A stretch of DNA of 64,000 nt from Ciona intestinalis (Eukaryota; Chordata; Ascidiacea; Phlebobranchia; Cionidae), in the NCBI RefSeq assembly GCF_000224145.3, contig NC_020168.2, positions 4,437,480 to 4,501,479 on the forward strand. Reading direction: 5' to 3'. Position 1 is the stretch's first letter. Every line of letters starts with the position of its first letter. A model generated the notes under the pieces. It was not told where the DNA came from and searched no databases. It saw only the letters and a list, made by a program, of their open reading frames with translations. This document shows positions 1 to 26,300 of this stretch, piece by piece. A program made the translations under genes and the position numbers.

Positions 1-12073
<12,073 letters not shown>

Positions 12074-13610
12074 AGAAGGCCACTGTTTTAAACCGGGTCA
12101 AGCCAGCAAGATGAGCAGTCAACCATTTTCTGTGGACATAATTTTGTGGGCGTAAAGATATTATCTAGTTAGAAAATTTCTGGAACAATTTCGGATTGGT
12201 GGACAGTGTGTTTGTTTTTTGTTCATGACGGTGATTTCTATATTTTCGCACCACTATTGTCCATCCCTGTGATATGTAACAGGCTCACTGCTATGCAGTT
12301 TAAATCCACATAGTTGAGTGTTTGGAATCTATAGTGATGTATTATACCCACAATGTCCCACAGAAGTTCCAAATATCAAATAAGCGGTAACAACAATCTA
12401 TAGAACAGCTCCCACTGTCTGCTGCTGGTATAATATTTCCCACAAACACTCCCATTTCATTTACCACGATTGCTGGCAACAATGTATGAGAGTGTTTAGA
12501 ATTGCGTATTTCTGCTGTGTAAAGTGCTGGTGGACTCTACAGTAAACCCTATATCTTAATTCCTTGGTTTTTCCGTGTATGTAACCCTGTTCATAGCCGA
12601 TTTACTTTTAAATTACAACGTACCAGACTTTTAGACACTTTACTCCTTTTCCTACATTGCCCTACACTTTGTTTTGTTTCGCTACTATGGCTATTTTTGT
12701 CTTTACTTAACATNNNNNNNNNNNNNNNNNNNNNNNNNNNNNNNNNNNNNNNNNNNNNNNNNNAGCCAGCTGAGGAGGTATTGCTTAAACGTGACTTCAT
12801 GTTCGTTGTAAAATTGTAACCAACTGTTTGTAATTGCGTTTTTTGGACTTTGAAATTCATCAGATCGAGGCATTTACCACCAAGCTTCACTGTAAACTGA
12901 TAGCTGCTTAGTTGATAATCCAGGTTAAACATATGAACCAATGAAAGTACGACATGCAACGATTTTTATTTGCTTTATTTAAATTAGTCATTTTGCGCTG
13001 TCACCGCGCTTGCATGTGAAATATGTTGTCTGAATATTTTGACTATGTTAATATCTGTTTGCACCGAAAAGAATGTTGTGCATAATCACCCAATTTTAGC
13101 GCGAAGTGGAAGTTGCTATTAAATTTGTTAATGTGAGTTTACTCTTTGGATTCGTGTAAATAGAAAAAGAATTAGTTTTCTGTTTTGTTTAAGCATAATT
13201 GCAGCGTAAAAAACAGAGGCGAACGATTAATCCTGGCGGCAGCGTGGAAAACGGATAAGGGACGTGTTAATAAAACATCAAACATGTGGAAATTTGTGAT
13301 ATAAACTCCGATACCTAGAAATTGCGTCACTTTTGCAGGGTCGCATGATTGACAGAGAATGTACGAGTCATTGCACGTGGTCGCCGTAAGTTATTATCAT
13401 AGAAATCTTAAAAAGAGGACTCCCTTTCACATCACACTTATAAAAGAGCATATTTTACGAATTTTAAATTTACGGTAGTTAACTTGATAGCAATAGGTTA
13501 AAAATATCCAACTGTTACAACATTATCTGCACGCCTATATTACTTTTGTGCTCAGAAGGTCAAACGGATTTGAGGACAAAGAAAATACAAGACCGCGTGT
13601 TCACGAAAAA
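12074..13610. other. USP7 3' UTR and intergenic region, with gap
   Basis: Runs from the USP7 stop to the remodeller promoter. No conserved coding sequence was found. An open frame across 12591-12959 on the minus strand exists only because it reads through Ns. The region holds a 50-base gap and otherwise unremarkable AT-rich sequence. Confidence 0.6.
12714..12763. other. Assembly gap (50 N)
   Basis: A run of exactly 50 N, probably a placeholder length. It lies between genes, so no exon seems lost. Confidence 0.98.
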
Positions 13611-13618
13611 GGTTGTCG

Positions 13619-13630
13619 TGCGCATGCGCA
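13619..13630. promoter_or_regulatory. NRF1-type palindrome, likely remodeller promoter
   Basis: TGCGCATGCGCA matches the NRF-1 consensus and is palindromic. It lies about 220 bp upstream of a possible first exon that ends at 13840 (ATGGATACAG before GTACGT) and about 700 bp upstream of the coding ATG at 14324. NRF1 sites typify housekeeping promoters. The site is seen in the sequence; its function is inferred. Confidence 0.55.
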
Positions 13631-14323
13631 GTAGAATTTTTGATCCGCGATTCTCAGAGTCGGGTTTGGCGCTCTTTTCGTTGCGATCGTGGTGAATGGT
13701 TGAGTCGAATTTTGTCATGATTTTTCTATTTTTGTAAATAAAATATGGTTTCGTAAGGTCAACCAAAGCCTTGCCATTTGTTTGGAACATCGTCTATTGT
13801 TTGATGGTTTGCTAAAAAAGAGATATTTTATGGATACAGGTACGTGGTTCTTATTTTTCACACTTGACCGGTTTCGTAGTTGCTGTTTAAATTATTACAG
13901 TGAAAAGAATTTTGTTTTTAGATTAAAATTTATACATTAGGTCCAAACAAAGTGGTTACCTTACAAATTTACTAATGTATTGTGTAATTTCTGCTTTGGC
14001 ATCATTTTTTCTCAGCTATCACCGCATATCACAGTGAATGGATAAATGTTTATCGACTAAGTGTATGTTAAAGCAATATACGATTGTACTGTTGCATTAA
14101 ATTAGGTGGGTTTATGTACACATGTATAGTAACAAGTTAGGTAAAGTTTTAGCGTGGGAAAAGTCCAATGCAATATCAGTGCCTGCCTCGTAATTTGGAT
14201 TTTTAATTGGGGCAAAATTCTACAAGATTTATTATTTTAATTTTAGGACCAAATTTACCAATCACTGCCTCATTGGTAAAGTTCTTCAATTCCTGTCCCC
14301 TGATGCACGAATAATATGCGATA

Positions 14324-17300
14324 ATGGTTTTGAACAACCACAATGACGGTACACCTGCTACTGATGCCTCAAATTCGCCAGTTGCCGAAAAGCGACTTGG
14401 TGCAATTGCAATCCAGGAGGAAAAAATGAAACTCTGCAGTGAGAATTACACCGAACTCGTCACAGAGTTATTTTTTCTACAGCATGGGGGCAACTATACA
14501 GAGTTCGCTCAATTTAAAAAGCGGCCGTCACAAAAATTGATCGACCATTTACGGCAAACCCCAGTGTTTCCCAATGGGGATGGTCGACACAAATCCAGTG
14601 ATGCACGGAAAGCATCTACTGACAATGATAAATTAAACACCAACAAACCAGAAACAAAGGTTGGAACCTTAATTTTTTTTGTAAATATTAAAAATTTTAA
14701 CCTTTAATGTGGAAATTTTTTCATTTTATAAAATTAGCCATAAACTACTTTTTTTCAGTTAAAATTAGACTTCTATTTTTTGTAAGAAGTGCCTATTTTT
14801 TCAGCAGCCAACCGTTTTATCCGTTGAAACCACACCAGCCGCAAGTTTGAGTGGAAACCGTCCCGCTTACTCTCCCAGGTTTGTAACTATTTCATTGTAA
14901 CTAACTAATTTATTTAACGGAAGTATGTTCTTTTATAACTTCTCTATAGCAGGGCTCCAGCAAACCAAGGATCTGTGCAAAGTTCACCCAAATTAAATGA
15001 CCCCACGCTTCCTGCTTCACCATCACTTACACAAAGGTATAACAAAAAAATCTGTACATAGAAAATGTTAAACCACCGGTTATACCCATAAAAATGACTT
15101 TCCTGGCAGCATCCAGAGATATTTGCTGTTTAATTAAATCTGAACATATTCAAAGTTGAAACCTTATCGTTTTCTAACATTTCTTTTCTCAACCATTTCA
15201 TTCCTTACAGGTTAAAACGACAGTCCCGAAACACATTATCCGATGTATATGAAGACACTATCGGGTCGCAAGAGGAAATTTTGGAGCGAGCAAAGCAGGA
15301 GGCTGTCGTACAGCGTCGGGTGGCTGAACTCCGTAAACAAGGTTTATGGTCCCAACGGCGACTGCCCAAGGTTTATATTACTGAATTTATAATCTGTAAT
15401 ACTATATTTGACGAATGTGAATAATGGTAGATATCTCAATATGTTGGTTTTAAAGACAACAAAATTGGGTAATTTATTGCTAAGAAAGATTGCAGTTTGG
15501 TTGGCTTTGTAAAAAATATTTGTTTTTTTTTATAAATGCAGGTCCAGGAACCTCCAAGGAACAAAACACACTGGGACTACTTGCTGGAAGAGATGAGGTG
15601 GTTGGCTGCTGATTTTGCACAGGAGAGGAAATGGAAAAGAGCAGCAGCTAGAAAGGTAAGAGAATCTTAAACAAATAAAAATCAATCATTTATTAAACTA
15701 TGATTATTAACTATGGAAGTATCTTGTAAAAAAAGTTCTTGTTGTGTGAATGGTCAATAAAACTTGGCCTGTCATTAATTGCAAACTAATTAAAATGTCT
15801 TGGTATCAATTTATCCTAAAAATGACATCTCACCTAACACATGCTTCATAAAAGGTTGTTCGTATGGTCACTGCTTATCATAAAGATGTAAGAGAAAAGG
15901 AGAAGAGAGTTGAACGGGAGGGCCAGCAGAAATTGAGGAGAATTGCTGCAAACATGGCAAGACAAATAAGGAATTTCTGGTCTAACATTGAAAAGGTAAA
16001 AAATATACAGCATAATTAAATAAACCCATGACTTTTTCTTGAACTGTGGGTTTAAATTTCCGTGGACAACATTTTAATATGTTAGTGCTTTCAAACAGTT
16101 CATAAATCAATAGACTTGGTGCTGCTTCTGTGCATTTTTTAAATATATTATGGACAGCAATATCACGAAGTACAATTCTGACTCAATTCATCACTTCCAG
16201 GTTGTTGAATACAAACAACGAAGTCTGTTGGACGAGAAACGACAGAAAGCCCTCGACCTTCATCTGAACTTTATTGTCGATCAAACAGCTAAATACTCGG
16301 ACTGGCTTTCACAAGGATTGAACCAACCATCAGTTGAAGCTAGCCCTTCTGTTTCGAAATCCGGCTCCCAGGCTGGAAGTGATGGTAAAGAGAAGTTAAA
16401 TTAATCTTGCATGCATAATTTAGTGGCATTGTTTTTTTTGAAGTGCTAAAATGTCATCAATGCTAAACCTGGGACTACTTTTTGTTTTAATTGCAACTGG
16501 TCAGTGGGTCTTGTGATTTTTTTTAAACCAACAGTAAATTGATGTTAAGAAAAAGCTGTATGTATTCAATATTGATTATGTTTAATTCTTTTAGACGACT
16601 TCCTTCCACAAGGAGCATCAAGTGATGATGAAGAGACCATCGCTGTGGAAGAGAAAGATGTCAAAGAAGAGCATGGTAAGTTGTTCTACATCTTCTTCAT
16701 TTTGATCCTCTAGAGTCTAAATCTTCTTTTTGACTTCAGTGTTGGATGAAATTGCCTTGCTGCAGAAAGAAAGCGAGATCCCATTCGAGGACCTACTATC
16801 CCAACTTCCTCCTGATATTGTGCAGAATGTTGGAGCCCCTCTTATAGATGCTAGTAAGGATGAGGACCTGCCAGAGACCAAGAAAGAAGGGGAGCAAATA
16901 ATTGAAGAAACTCTAAAAGAAGAGGTGATAAAAACTGAAATTCAGCTAATGTGTAAAAAAAAAACTAAAACAAAAAAATGTACGAGTGTGATTACTTGTA
17001 ATTATATTTCCTTATCACTTTACCAACAAAGCTGTGCAGTGCTCTTTTGGTCCTTCAAGAGGAATACATAAATATTCAGTGAAATAAGTTAACAGCTCTG
17101 TGCAGTAACTGCGAAATTATTTAACTGAAAACATTTTATAGAGCCCCAAACCACCAGAAGCTACTGAAGAAAGCAAACCTTCACCTGAAAAAGAAGATCC
17201 TACCCCTCAAAATGAGGTAAGTAATGATGTATTCCTGCATACAAAGAGACAAAGGATGATTTACAGACGGGACGTAATTCTGATCGCAATGAAATCAATG

Positions 17301-20300
17301 TCTGTCTGATGTCTCTAATTCTATTTAGATTTTTTGAAAACGTTTTATATTACAACAATATTTGGGATCAGGATAGTGTAGCTTGTTTTTGATAAGGTCA
17401 CATTTCAACTCTTAATAAAGAAATCCTGCAAATACAAATTTACGTATTCTAGTATTTTTTAAAAATATAGCTGTCTATTTCTGATGAATTATAGCAACTC
17501 TATTCTAAGACCCAAAGAGTTGCTTAGTTAGGATTGCATTGAAACTATCTTACTAGTTCCATCACTTATGTTAAGGAGGCTTTATCATCTGATGATGAAT
17601 CAAACAAACCAACTCCAATCTCATTACGAAGATCAGCGAGAAAGAGGCAGGGAGATCAGGACACAGAGGATGAAGATGCTAAAAGAAGAAAAACTGAAGA
17701 CAACCAGGTTTGAAATTGCTTTTTCAACATTATTCTTTGTGTGCAATTCAATATAGATATAGTATGTTTTGTCAAGTGACCATAAAATGGGCTCAAGACT
17801 TTATGTAAAGCTCTGTTTATTTAACATAATTTGTAAAAATATTATCTTGTACAATTTAGATTTAAAAAAAACAAAACATTTTGTTACAATGAGTACAAGC
17901 GGTTTTTATGTTTGTTTTTTACTATGTTTGTTATTAACTAGTTCTTTTAGTTTTCCACGATATAATGTGATTAGTAAACTTGTTTGTTTAATATAGGACG
18001 TTGAGTTTGATGGAGAAGATGAATCTTCCTCGGATGATGAGAGGACATTGAAGGAACAAGAACAAACTGAGGATGTTGATCATGATAAAGAGATTGCTGA
18101 TCTTCAGGTGAGCATCTTCGCTCTTCCATAAACTTCCCATCTCTTTGCCTGCCAGGATTCATTATTTCTTGCATGGTCATTAATGGGAGAATATTAAGGA
18201 TTCAACATACACTCCTTATATGCTGATATGTGCTATGAGGAGATACAATGAATCTACATAAGTAGTATTGAATGTAGGGTCTGTTATCAAGTCTCTTGTG
18301 CAATAGCTCAAAAGCTTACAGCGCACAGAGTTTTCGCTGTAGATTTTGAGTGTATCTTAAGGTTAAGTTTTATAATTAAGTTTGAAACCTTGAAATATTT
18401 GAAATACCTTTCAATGCCAAAATTAGGCTAAGTTTTATAACAAACTACAAAACATTCGAAACTGCAATTTTGTGCTAAAAAGCTTTCTAGACAATTTATT
18501 GAATTTTTTATTACAGGCAGAAAATGAGCTTCCTATTGAAGAGTTAATGAAGATGTACCAAGGATATGGGGAAGGTGGTGAAGAAGATGCAGAAGATGAA
18601 CCAGTGGAGGAAAAGGAGACAGTGGAACCGGAACCGGAACCAGATGCAAAAGAAGGATCCGACTTAGGTATTGCAATTCAAGCCATATTTTATTTCTTAA
18701 TTGTTCGGCTTTTAAGGATGAAATTTGTTTAGAAATGCTTTGTATGCACAGTATACTGCTTTACCTAGTAGCAAGTAGCGGCAGAAAGCATACAAATCTA
18801 TAAAGATTATCAACGAAAGTGGTTATTTTTTGGGATTACTTTGACCCAATCACCCATGTTATAAGTTATTGCACTCAATGCCATTTGTTTATATTATCGA
18901 ACCATTCATACATGATGGTGAGATGCAACTTATGGCAAGATTAAACATCTTTTTACCATCCTTGCATAGCTTACCATGCATTACAAGGTTCCATGCATAG
19001 AAACATTACAAACTGCTGTAAACTAAACAATACTGCACCATGACCCATGTTTTACATTTAATGTAAAGGATCTTAATCCTGTCACACAATACTGATGTGT
19101 AATTCCCTAGATTTTTGACATTAAACTAGTGCCCTGAAATGCAGCGCACAGCTTTAGAACAGAGAATAAATGAACCAAATTTGGAAATAGCATTTTAAAG
19201 TTTATTTGCATTATTTCAGGCGAAAGCAGTGATGAAGAAGCTGGTGAGAATGATAATGATGAGGAGGAAGAGACGCATGAGGAGATTGGGATGGATTATC
19301 TTCTTAAAGCGGATCTTGGTAACAAAGAGAAAGAGAAGGTAAGTGGGTTTGTCCTATTTTAAACAATTTCCTCATTGTTTTGTATTACTGTTTACATTTG
19401 TTAATTGGAGAAAAAAAAATTCAGCCTGCCTAAATGCAGGTAGTTGAATGAAGTTTAGCAGGAATTATGTTAGAATTGTAAAGTGTATTGTATTATGTTT
19501 AAATAACATGCATGCATTAACCATACAGGATGGTGAAGCAGACGCATCTAAAGTTGAATCAAGTCCCAACAAAGAAATCACTGATGTTGCTGCTGAAGCC
19601 ATGAGTTTGCAACCTACCGGCCACACCTTGGCCACAACACAGGTTGGTATTTTGCCTTCAATATTCCCCCCCTACCCTGTCAACACTTACACTGGTTGCC
19701 ATTATCATGTCATCCAGTGTTGATCAACGCAGGAAAATTAAACTTTGTGATTTCCGTATCTGACCGCATAGTGCGTAACAGACCTCGTAGCACAAATACA
19801 TTGATTTTTCTATTAAATCTTGTAAATTTTATCAAATTGTTTGAATCCAACACTTTTTAGTTTTTTTTTTTCGTTAGATAATAATGAATGTAAGACTGTC
19901 AGATTTTATCTTTTTAGGATTTTTTGTTTTTAATAGGTGTTGGTTTTAGTGTAGGGACCTTAGTAGGCGCTTACCTATTCTAAGCAACTTATATCACAGG
20001 TGGTAACTCCAGTTCCAGGTTTACTCAAACATACCCTCCGTGAGTACCAGCATATTGGGTTAGATTGGTTGGTTACCATGTATGTGAAACGTCTCAATGG
20101 AATCCTTGCTGATGAGATGGGGTTGGGTAAAACCATTCAAACAATTGCTTTGCTGGCTCATCTGGCTTGTGATAAAGGTAAATGACGTTGTTTGAAGTTT
20201 ATTATTGAGATGTCTTCAGTTGGTGTGCATGTTAGTTGCATACTGACCAGTGCTATCATCTCAAACAGTGTAACTGTTCATCTTTACTACCATTGTGTTA

Positions 20301-23300
20301 TATGTAATGCAGTGGAATAAATGGTGCAGGACACAGAACTGATAAATACATATTTACAAAATGGTTGACACCAAAATTATTATTAAAATAATTCTACAAC
20401 TCTAAACTAAAGGGTCTTAAAAAGAAAAACTTTAACTTTTTAGATTTTTAAAAATATAGCTGTCTTTAACAAAACTTCAAATACTGTATTTCCCCTTTTT
20501 AAAATAACAATCCGCCCGGTACCGTTCGTATATTAGCATATCAGCACTATTGTGTGAAACAGTGTGGATTTTTAACAAATGTTTGACAATAATCTATTTA
20601 AAAGCATTTTTTCTTATCCCAAATATGTTCCAGGTGTTTGGGGTCCTCACTTAATAGTTGTTCCAACCAGTGTGATGCTTAACTGGGAGATGGAATTCAA
20701 AAAGTGGTGTCCCGGTTTTAAGATCCTAACATATTACGGCTCACAGAAAGAGAGAAAGGTGAGTGGTATATAGAATGAACAAACATCTAAGCAAGCTCTT
20801 ACATAAAAGCGAGATAATTTAAACTATATGAAAACTGCGTCCCATAAACTAAGTTTAATGGCCGGAAAGGTAATTTAAAAATCTCTGTTGCATAGATATT
20901 TTAATTTTTATTGGACAAGTATGACGCATCACATGGTATCTACGATCTGCGCTACCATCGCAGTTTGTTCGTGTGAGTGGTGCAAGATAAATATCAGCTC
21001 CTGGCATCGTTAGGCACCAGGTGTCGCTGTTGAGCGCTTGCTGGTTGCCTTAGTGGACGCTGAGACAATTGTTTAAAAACAAGAATACATTTAGCTACAA
21101 TACTTCGTTATACAGTCATGTAGTTATTATAATATATAAAGCAATATATTAAATCTCTTTGTTACATCACAGTTGAAACGAACAGGATGGACGAAAAGTA
21201 ACGCCTTCCATGTTTGCATCACTTCATATAAACTTGTTCTTCAAGATCATACAAGTTTTAGACGGAAGAAGTGGAGGTACTTGATCTTAGATGAGGTGAG
21301 GGATGGAATATTGTAAATACTAATATTAGGGGTGGGCAGACTAATTTATCACTGTTAAGTTTTGGTTAAACACTAGACTGGGGTATAATCTGTAATATTT
21401 CTGTATATGCAGTAGTTTGGTCCTAAAATTATCCTCTGAGCATAGGATTTATATTAGTTATGAGGGTTTCTGTTGAACATTAGCTAAATAAGTGATTAAT
21501 TAGAATACAAGCCCTTTTTGTCAATGTTTGTGGTAATAAATGGTTCCTTTGGTTTGCCCACCCATGTGTTTATATATTTGATCTATGGTTTATGATGAGA
21601 CATTTGCTACACGAATACAAACTTGTGTGTTAGCATCAACTAGGTCGCTGAAACCTGTCAGAACAAACTGAAGCAGTTGGTGCAAAGTGCAACTTTGATA
21701 GTGTGTAACTCTCCACGCTATCAGATGTGCTCTTACACGCTCGCTGCTTACTTTCAACTTATGAAGAAAAATACTTCGGAACAAAAATATGTATACAAGA
21801 ACTTGTTAAAGTGAGATTATTTTGAACTAGGCTCAGAATATAAAGAACTTCAAGTCACAGAGATGGCAAACACTTCTTAACTTCAACTCTCAACGCCGTC
21901 TCTTACTTACTGGTACCCCACTTCAAAATAACTTGATGGAGTTGTGGTCCCTTATGCATTTTTTGATGCCGCATGTGTTTCAGTCACATAGGGAGTTCAA
22001 GGTAATTCTTTGTTAGAAATTTTAAGAATAGTTTCTTTATTATGTCTTGGACTATTTTAAAAATCTGTAAATTTATACAAAAAATCTAAATATTTTATGG
22101 TTTAGTTTATAAGAATAATCCCTTTATTATGTGTTATTTTGAAAATCTGTTTAAATTCTAAAAAAATATGAATATTTTATAGTTTAGAATTTATAGTAGT
22201 ATAATGCACAGTTTTACCATAATTTCCTTTTAAACAGGAATGGTTTTCAAACCCAATGACCGGTATGATTGAAGGTTCCCAAGAATTCAATGAAAAAATT
22301 GTTCGACGTCTTCATAAGGTACGTTATTCACTTAACACATAAAAATCAAATCTTACAAATAGTTTTATCACAGGTCCTGCGTCCATTCCTGCTTCGAAGA
22401 ATCAAAAAAGATGTTGAAAAGCAAATGCCAAATAAATACGAGCATGTTGTTAGATGCCATCTGTCTAAGCGACAAAGGTTTCTTTATGACGACTTTATGT
22501 CCCGAGCATCGTAAGTTTACAGTACTCCAACTATGTTTTGATATTTGTATCTGATCCTCTATCTTATATATGTCGTTTTCCAAATATTCAACTATCTATA
22601 TGTTGTTAGCTTTAGTACAATCTTCTGTTTAAGTACAATCTTCTGTCTTGGAACCAGGGATCCATATGTTGTTATCCATATATTTAAATCCAATCTTTTA
22701 TCTTAGAACCAGGGAAACATTAGCTGGTGGTCACTTCATGAGTGTGATTAACGTACTTATGCAGTTAAGGAAGGTTTGCAATCATCCAAACTTATTTGAA
22801 TCGCGACCAACTGTTTCTTCCTTCGTTACCACTCCTATGACCGTGTGCTGCCCCACCATCGTAGCCAAAGCAATGGAAAAATCTGTTTTTGAGGTAAGTT
22901 TCGCGCTATATTTGACCTAACATTCTGCTGCTGAAATTCACCTACATATTTTGTGTCATTTAATATTCCGTTTTAATTTAAAGTTTCAAACCGTATATAT
23001 ATATTAGATAGATTGTATCAGTCCTCATTCAAAGACATGAGATTCCTTACCAATGGAATCCTGTGTAACTTAATAGAGGAACATTGAATGCTTGTTCTCC
23101 ACACAGAGTGCATTATTTAGTGGCACTGCTGAACTAATTAAACAACCAACATTTCAACAATCTAAAACTTATTTATCTTTAAAGGATTAATATGGCCTCA
23201 GATTTTAACAGAAGCTGCTATTAACCCTTTATTATCTGTCTTTAAATTATTATTAAATTAGATTTATCCTAGTTATCCATACATGGTACATAATTGTCGC

Positions 23301-26300
23301 TGTTATGGCCTTCCATTATAGCATAGCATATTCTATAGTCCCTATAATATTCCACAGACAGCTGATCTTGAATATTTGAACCTCTACCTTCCAAACCTAT
23401 GTAAAGTTGCTTCATATAATGTTGAGGAAAGATATGCGCTCAAAACTCCAAAGAAGTTAATAGAAGAATTGGATTCGACTGAGGAAAAGAAAATGTAAGA
23501 TTAGCTTCCTTGTACTTAAACTATACCAATATTAACATTTGACTTTATGCATTACAACATTTTTAAATTTAAACCAAAACGAAAAGTGGCAAATATTTTC
23601 CAAGTTTAAAAAATTCTAAACTTTAGTTTATACAAATCGAAATAAAATAATAAAAATGAATTAAAAGTGGCATGTACAAAAATATTTGTAAGTTTCCAAG
23701 ATTCTAACCTTTATACAAATTTGAATTAAAATAAATCTTGTAACATGCAGTACTCCAGTAATACTGACCCTGTTCCGTGTTTTACAGCGAGCCCTTATCC
23801 CACCCTGCTAATTTAAATGATCGGATACGCTCAATGGTGTTCGAACGCCTCTTTACAAGTCCCCACCCTTTACAACAGCAGGTAACAACAACAACAATAC
23901 TATATACCTTGCCTTAATTAATACACCGGTTGAATTAAGAGGAGTCCAGATGTCAAAACTTCTGTTCTCTGTCGGAACAGCCGAATAGAACAATACGTCC
24001 TTCTGCTGATCACTTATCAACAGCTACTCTACTGTTATAAGCCAGCATTGAATGGCACAATTACATAAAAACAACTTTTGTTAAAGTTTCATTTTTAAAA
24101 GAACGGTGTTATAGATTTTTAATAGAGCTATTTTATGCTATCCTAAAGGCTCAAAAATTGTGGTCATTTTAATTGACCAGAAGACATTGTTTTGTAACAA
24201 AAACCTTTTCACTCTACAGAAAAATGCGAGTTTGCTTGCCACGCGACCAGCAAGCAGGTCTGGCTCACCGACATTGCTTCAACAGAAGGTAAGATCACCT
24301 CCCATATATACCTCCTATAAATACATCTATGATGATTGATCAAACTAACTTTCATATGATTTCATGATTAATTATGATCGCTCCACTCTGAGATATCTCA
24401 GAAAAATTCCCACGATCATATCACAATTATCTACCACTAAAATGTATCTAAATTTCAGCTGACCAGTGCTACCAATGTGACCACAACAAAGTCCGTGGGC
24501 AAATCTGATACCACAGGTAGGAAATATACATGCTTATATAAACGGTATGTGTATTTCATTTGAAATATGACGCATCACATGGTATCTACGATCTGCGCTA
24601 CCATCGCAGTTTGTTCGTGTGAGTGGTGCAAGATAAATATCAGCTCCTGGCATCGTTAGGCACCAGGTGTCGCTGTTGGGCGCTTGCTGTTTGCCTTAGT
24701 GGACGCTGAGACAACTGTTTTAAAATAAAAAAAAAACTTATTTTATCCACAATACTTCATTATACAGCTATGCCATATAAAGTTGACTGTAAAATTAAAT
24801 TGTTTTTTTTTTTAAAGATCCAATGTACTTTATATTGAATGTTGGTTCTAAGCTTTCTATATTTAATAGACATCACCACAAGTAAAAGCAGTACCTCACA
24901 ATCCATAACACTACAATACCAAACTGCACAAGGAACACGATGGGCCACAATACCTAATGGGCAGATACGTCATTTACCAGGTATGTATCTCTCTTATTAC
25001 TATTATAATCATCTTACTTAAACAAATGATGAAAAAATTCAAAAGGCATAGTTCATCTGATAATATCTGATGATACATTTGAATTAAACATTCTGATGCA
25101 AATTTTACATTATCATGAACTCAATTAGGTGAAAACAATTTTAATCACTTCCTTACTTTTAATCCAGGTGGTGTGGTGCAAATAGTAACCACAGGTGTAC
25201 CATCACGCAGTGCAACTCCAGTACCAACACAAGCTGCATTACCCGCAACTGGTAAGTTGTAAAACTTAATTAATGTACATTGTATAACCTAAAGTTAATA
25301 ACAAGCACTCTTCTAACTGGGTTTAGGTCAAGATGGGATTTTTTCACAATTATATACTGATCATTTTTATTTAAATGATGAAAAGATTCAAAAGGCATAG
25401 TTCATCTGAAATAACTGATGATACATTTGAATCAAATTTTCTGATACCAAACACTCATTTAACATTGCTATGCAGCCTTCGAACTCACTTAACTTAATCT
25501 AACTGTTCTGTATTGTTGTATTTGGCACTAAAGTAAAAAAAACACTTTCATCCAGATCGTGCAAGCGACACTACAGCAACTGTGGAGCGTGGTAAGTGTT
25601 ATGTTAAACATAATCTTAACTTTATCTGATGTTGGAATGATTAAACTAATCTGCCTCAGTCAATCTGACAGTTCATGTTGAGAAACCCAGATTAATGACA
25701 AACAACAAACATAGGAATGTAACATTAATTGACCAATACAAATCCTATGTTACTTTCTATCTTACTTCCAGATGCCTCAGGTTCAAAGAGGTTGCCAGCA
25801 GAATCTTACTCGGTGAGTTATTTATACTGAAAAAAAAATTTTGTCGGTATTTTATGAGTTTAATGGTAATTTTCAAGACTGATATGTATGTATGTGTATA
25901 TGCCAAACTGTAGTAGTTAATTTTTCTTACCTAATTTGCAACCCTGATTTTTTTTATTGAATAATAAAATAATGTTAAGCTTTACTTTGCAGTAATATTT
26001 TTTGGTCAAGCATTATTAAAGTGTTGGCCTTCATAATAATTTAATAAAATGTATAATCTCTCCTACCCTGTCAACACTTACACTGGTTGCCATTATCATG
26101 TCATCCAGTGTTGATCAACGCAGGAAAATTAAACTATGTGATTTCCGTATCTGACCGCATAGTGCGTAACAGACCTCGTAGCACAAATACATTTCTACTT
26201 ACAGACATATACAGCAGGGTGAGGGAAGCTAGAACACCTAGCATGCTGTTTTTTTTCAATTTGTTTGTAAACAAAATACATTTAAAGAATTATAAAACTG

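Noticed and set aside
12591..12959. 122-codon minus-strand frame
   Set aside because: It is open only because it crosses 50 Ns; no similarity or splice context.
18295..18340. Hairpin CTCTTGTGC/GCACAGAG as H/ACA or miRNA
   Set aside because: Strong stem, but no H or ACA box at the right spacing, and too short for a typical pre-miRNA.
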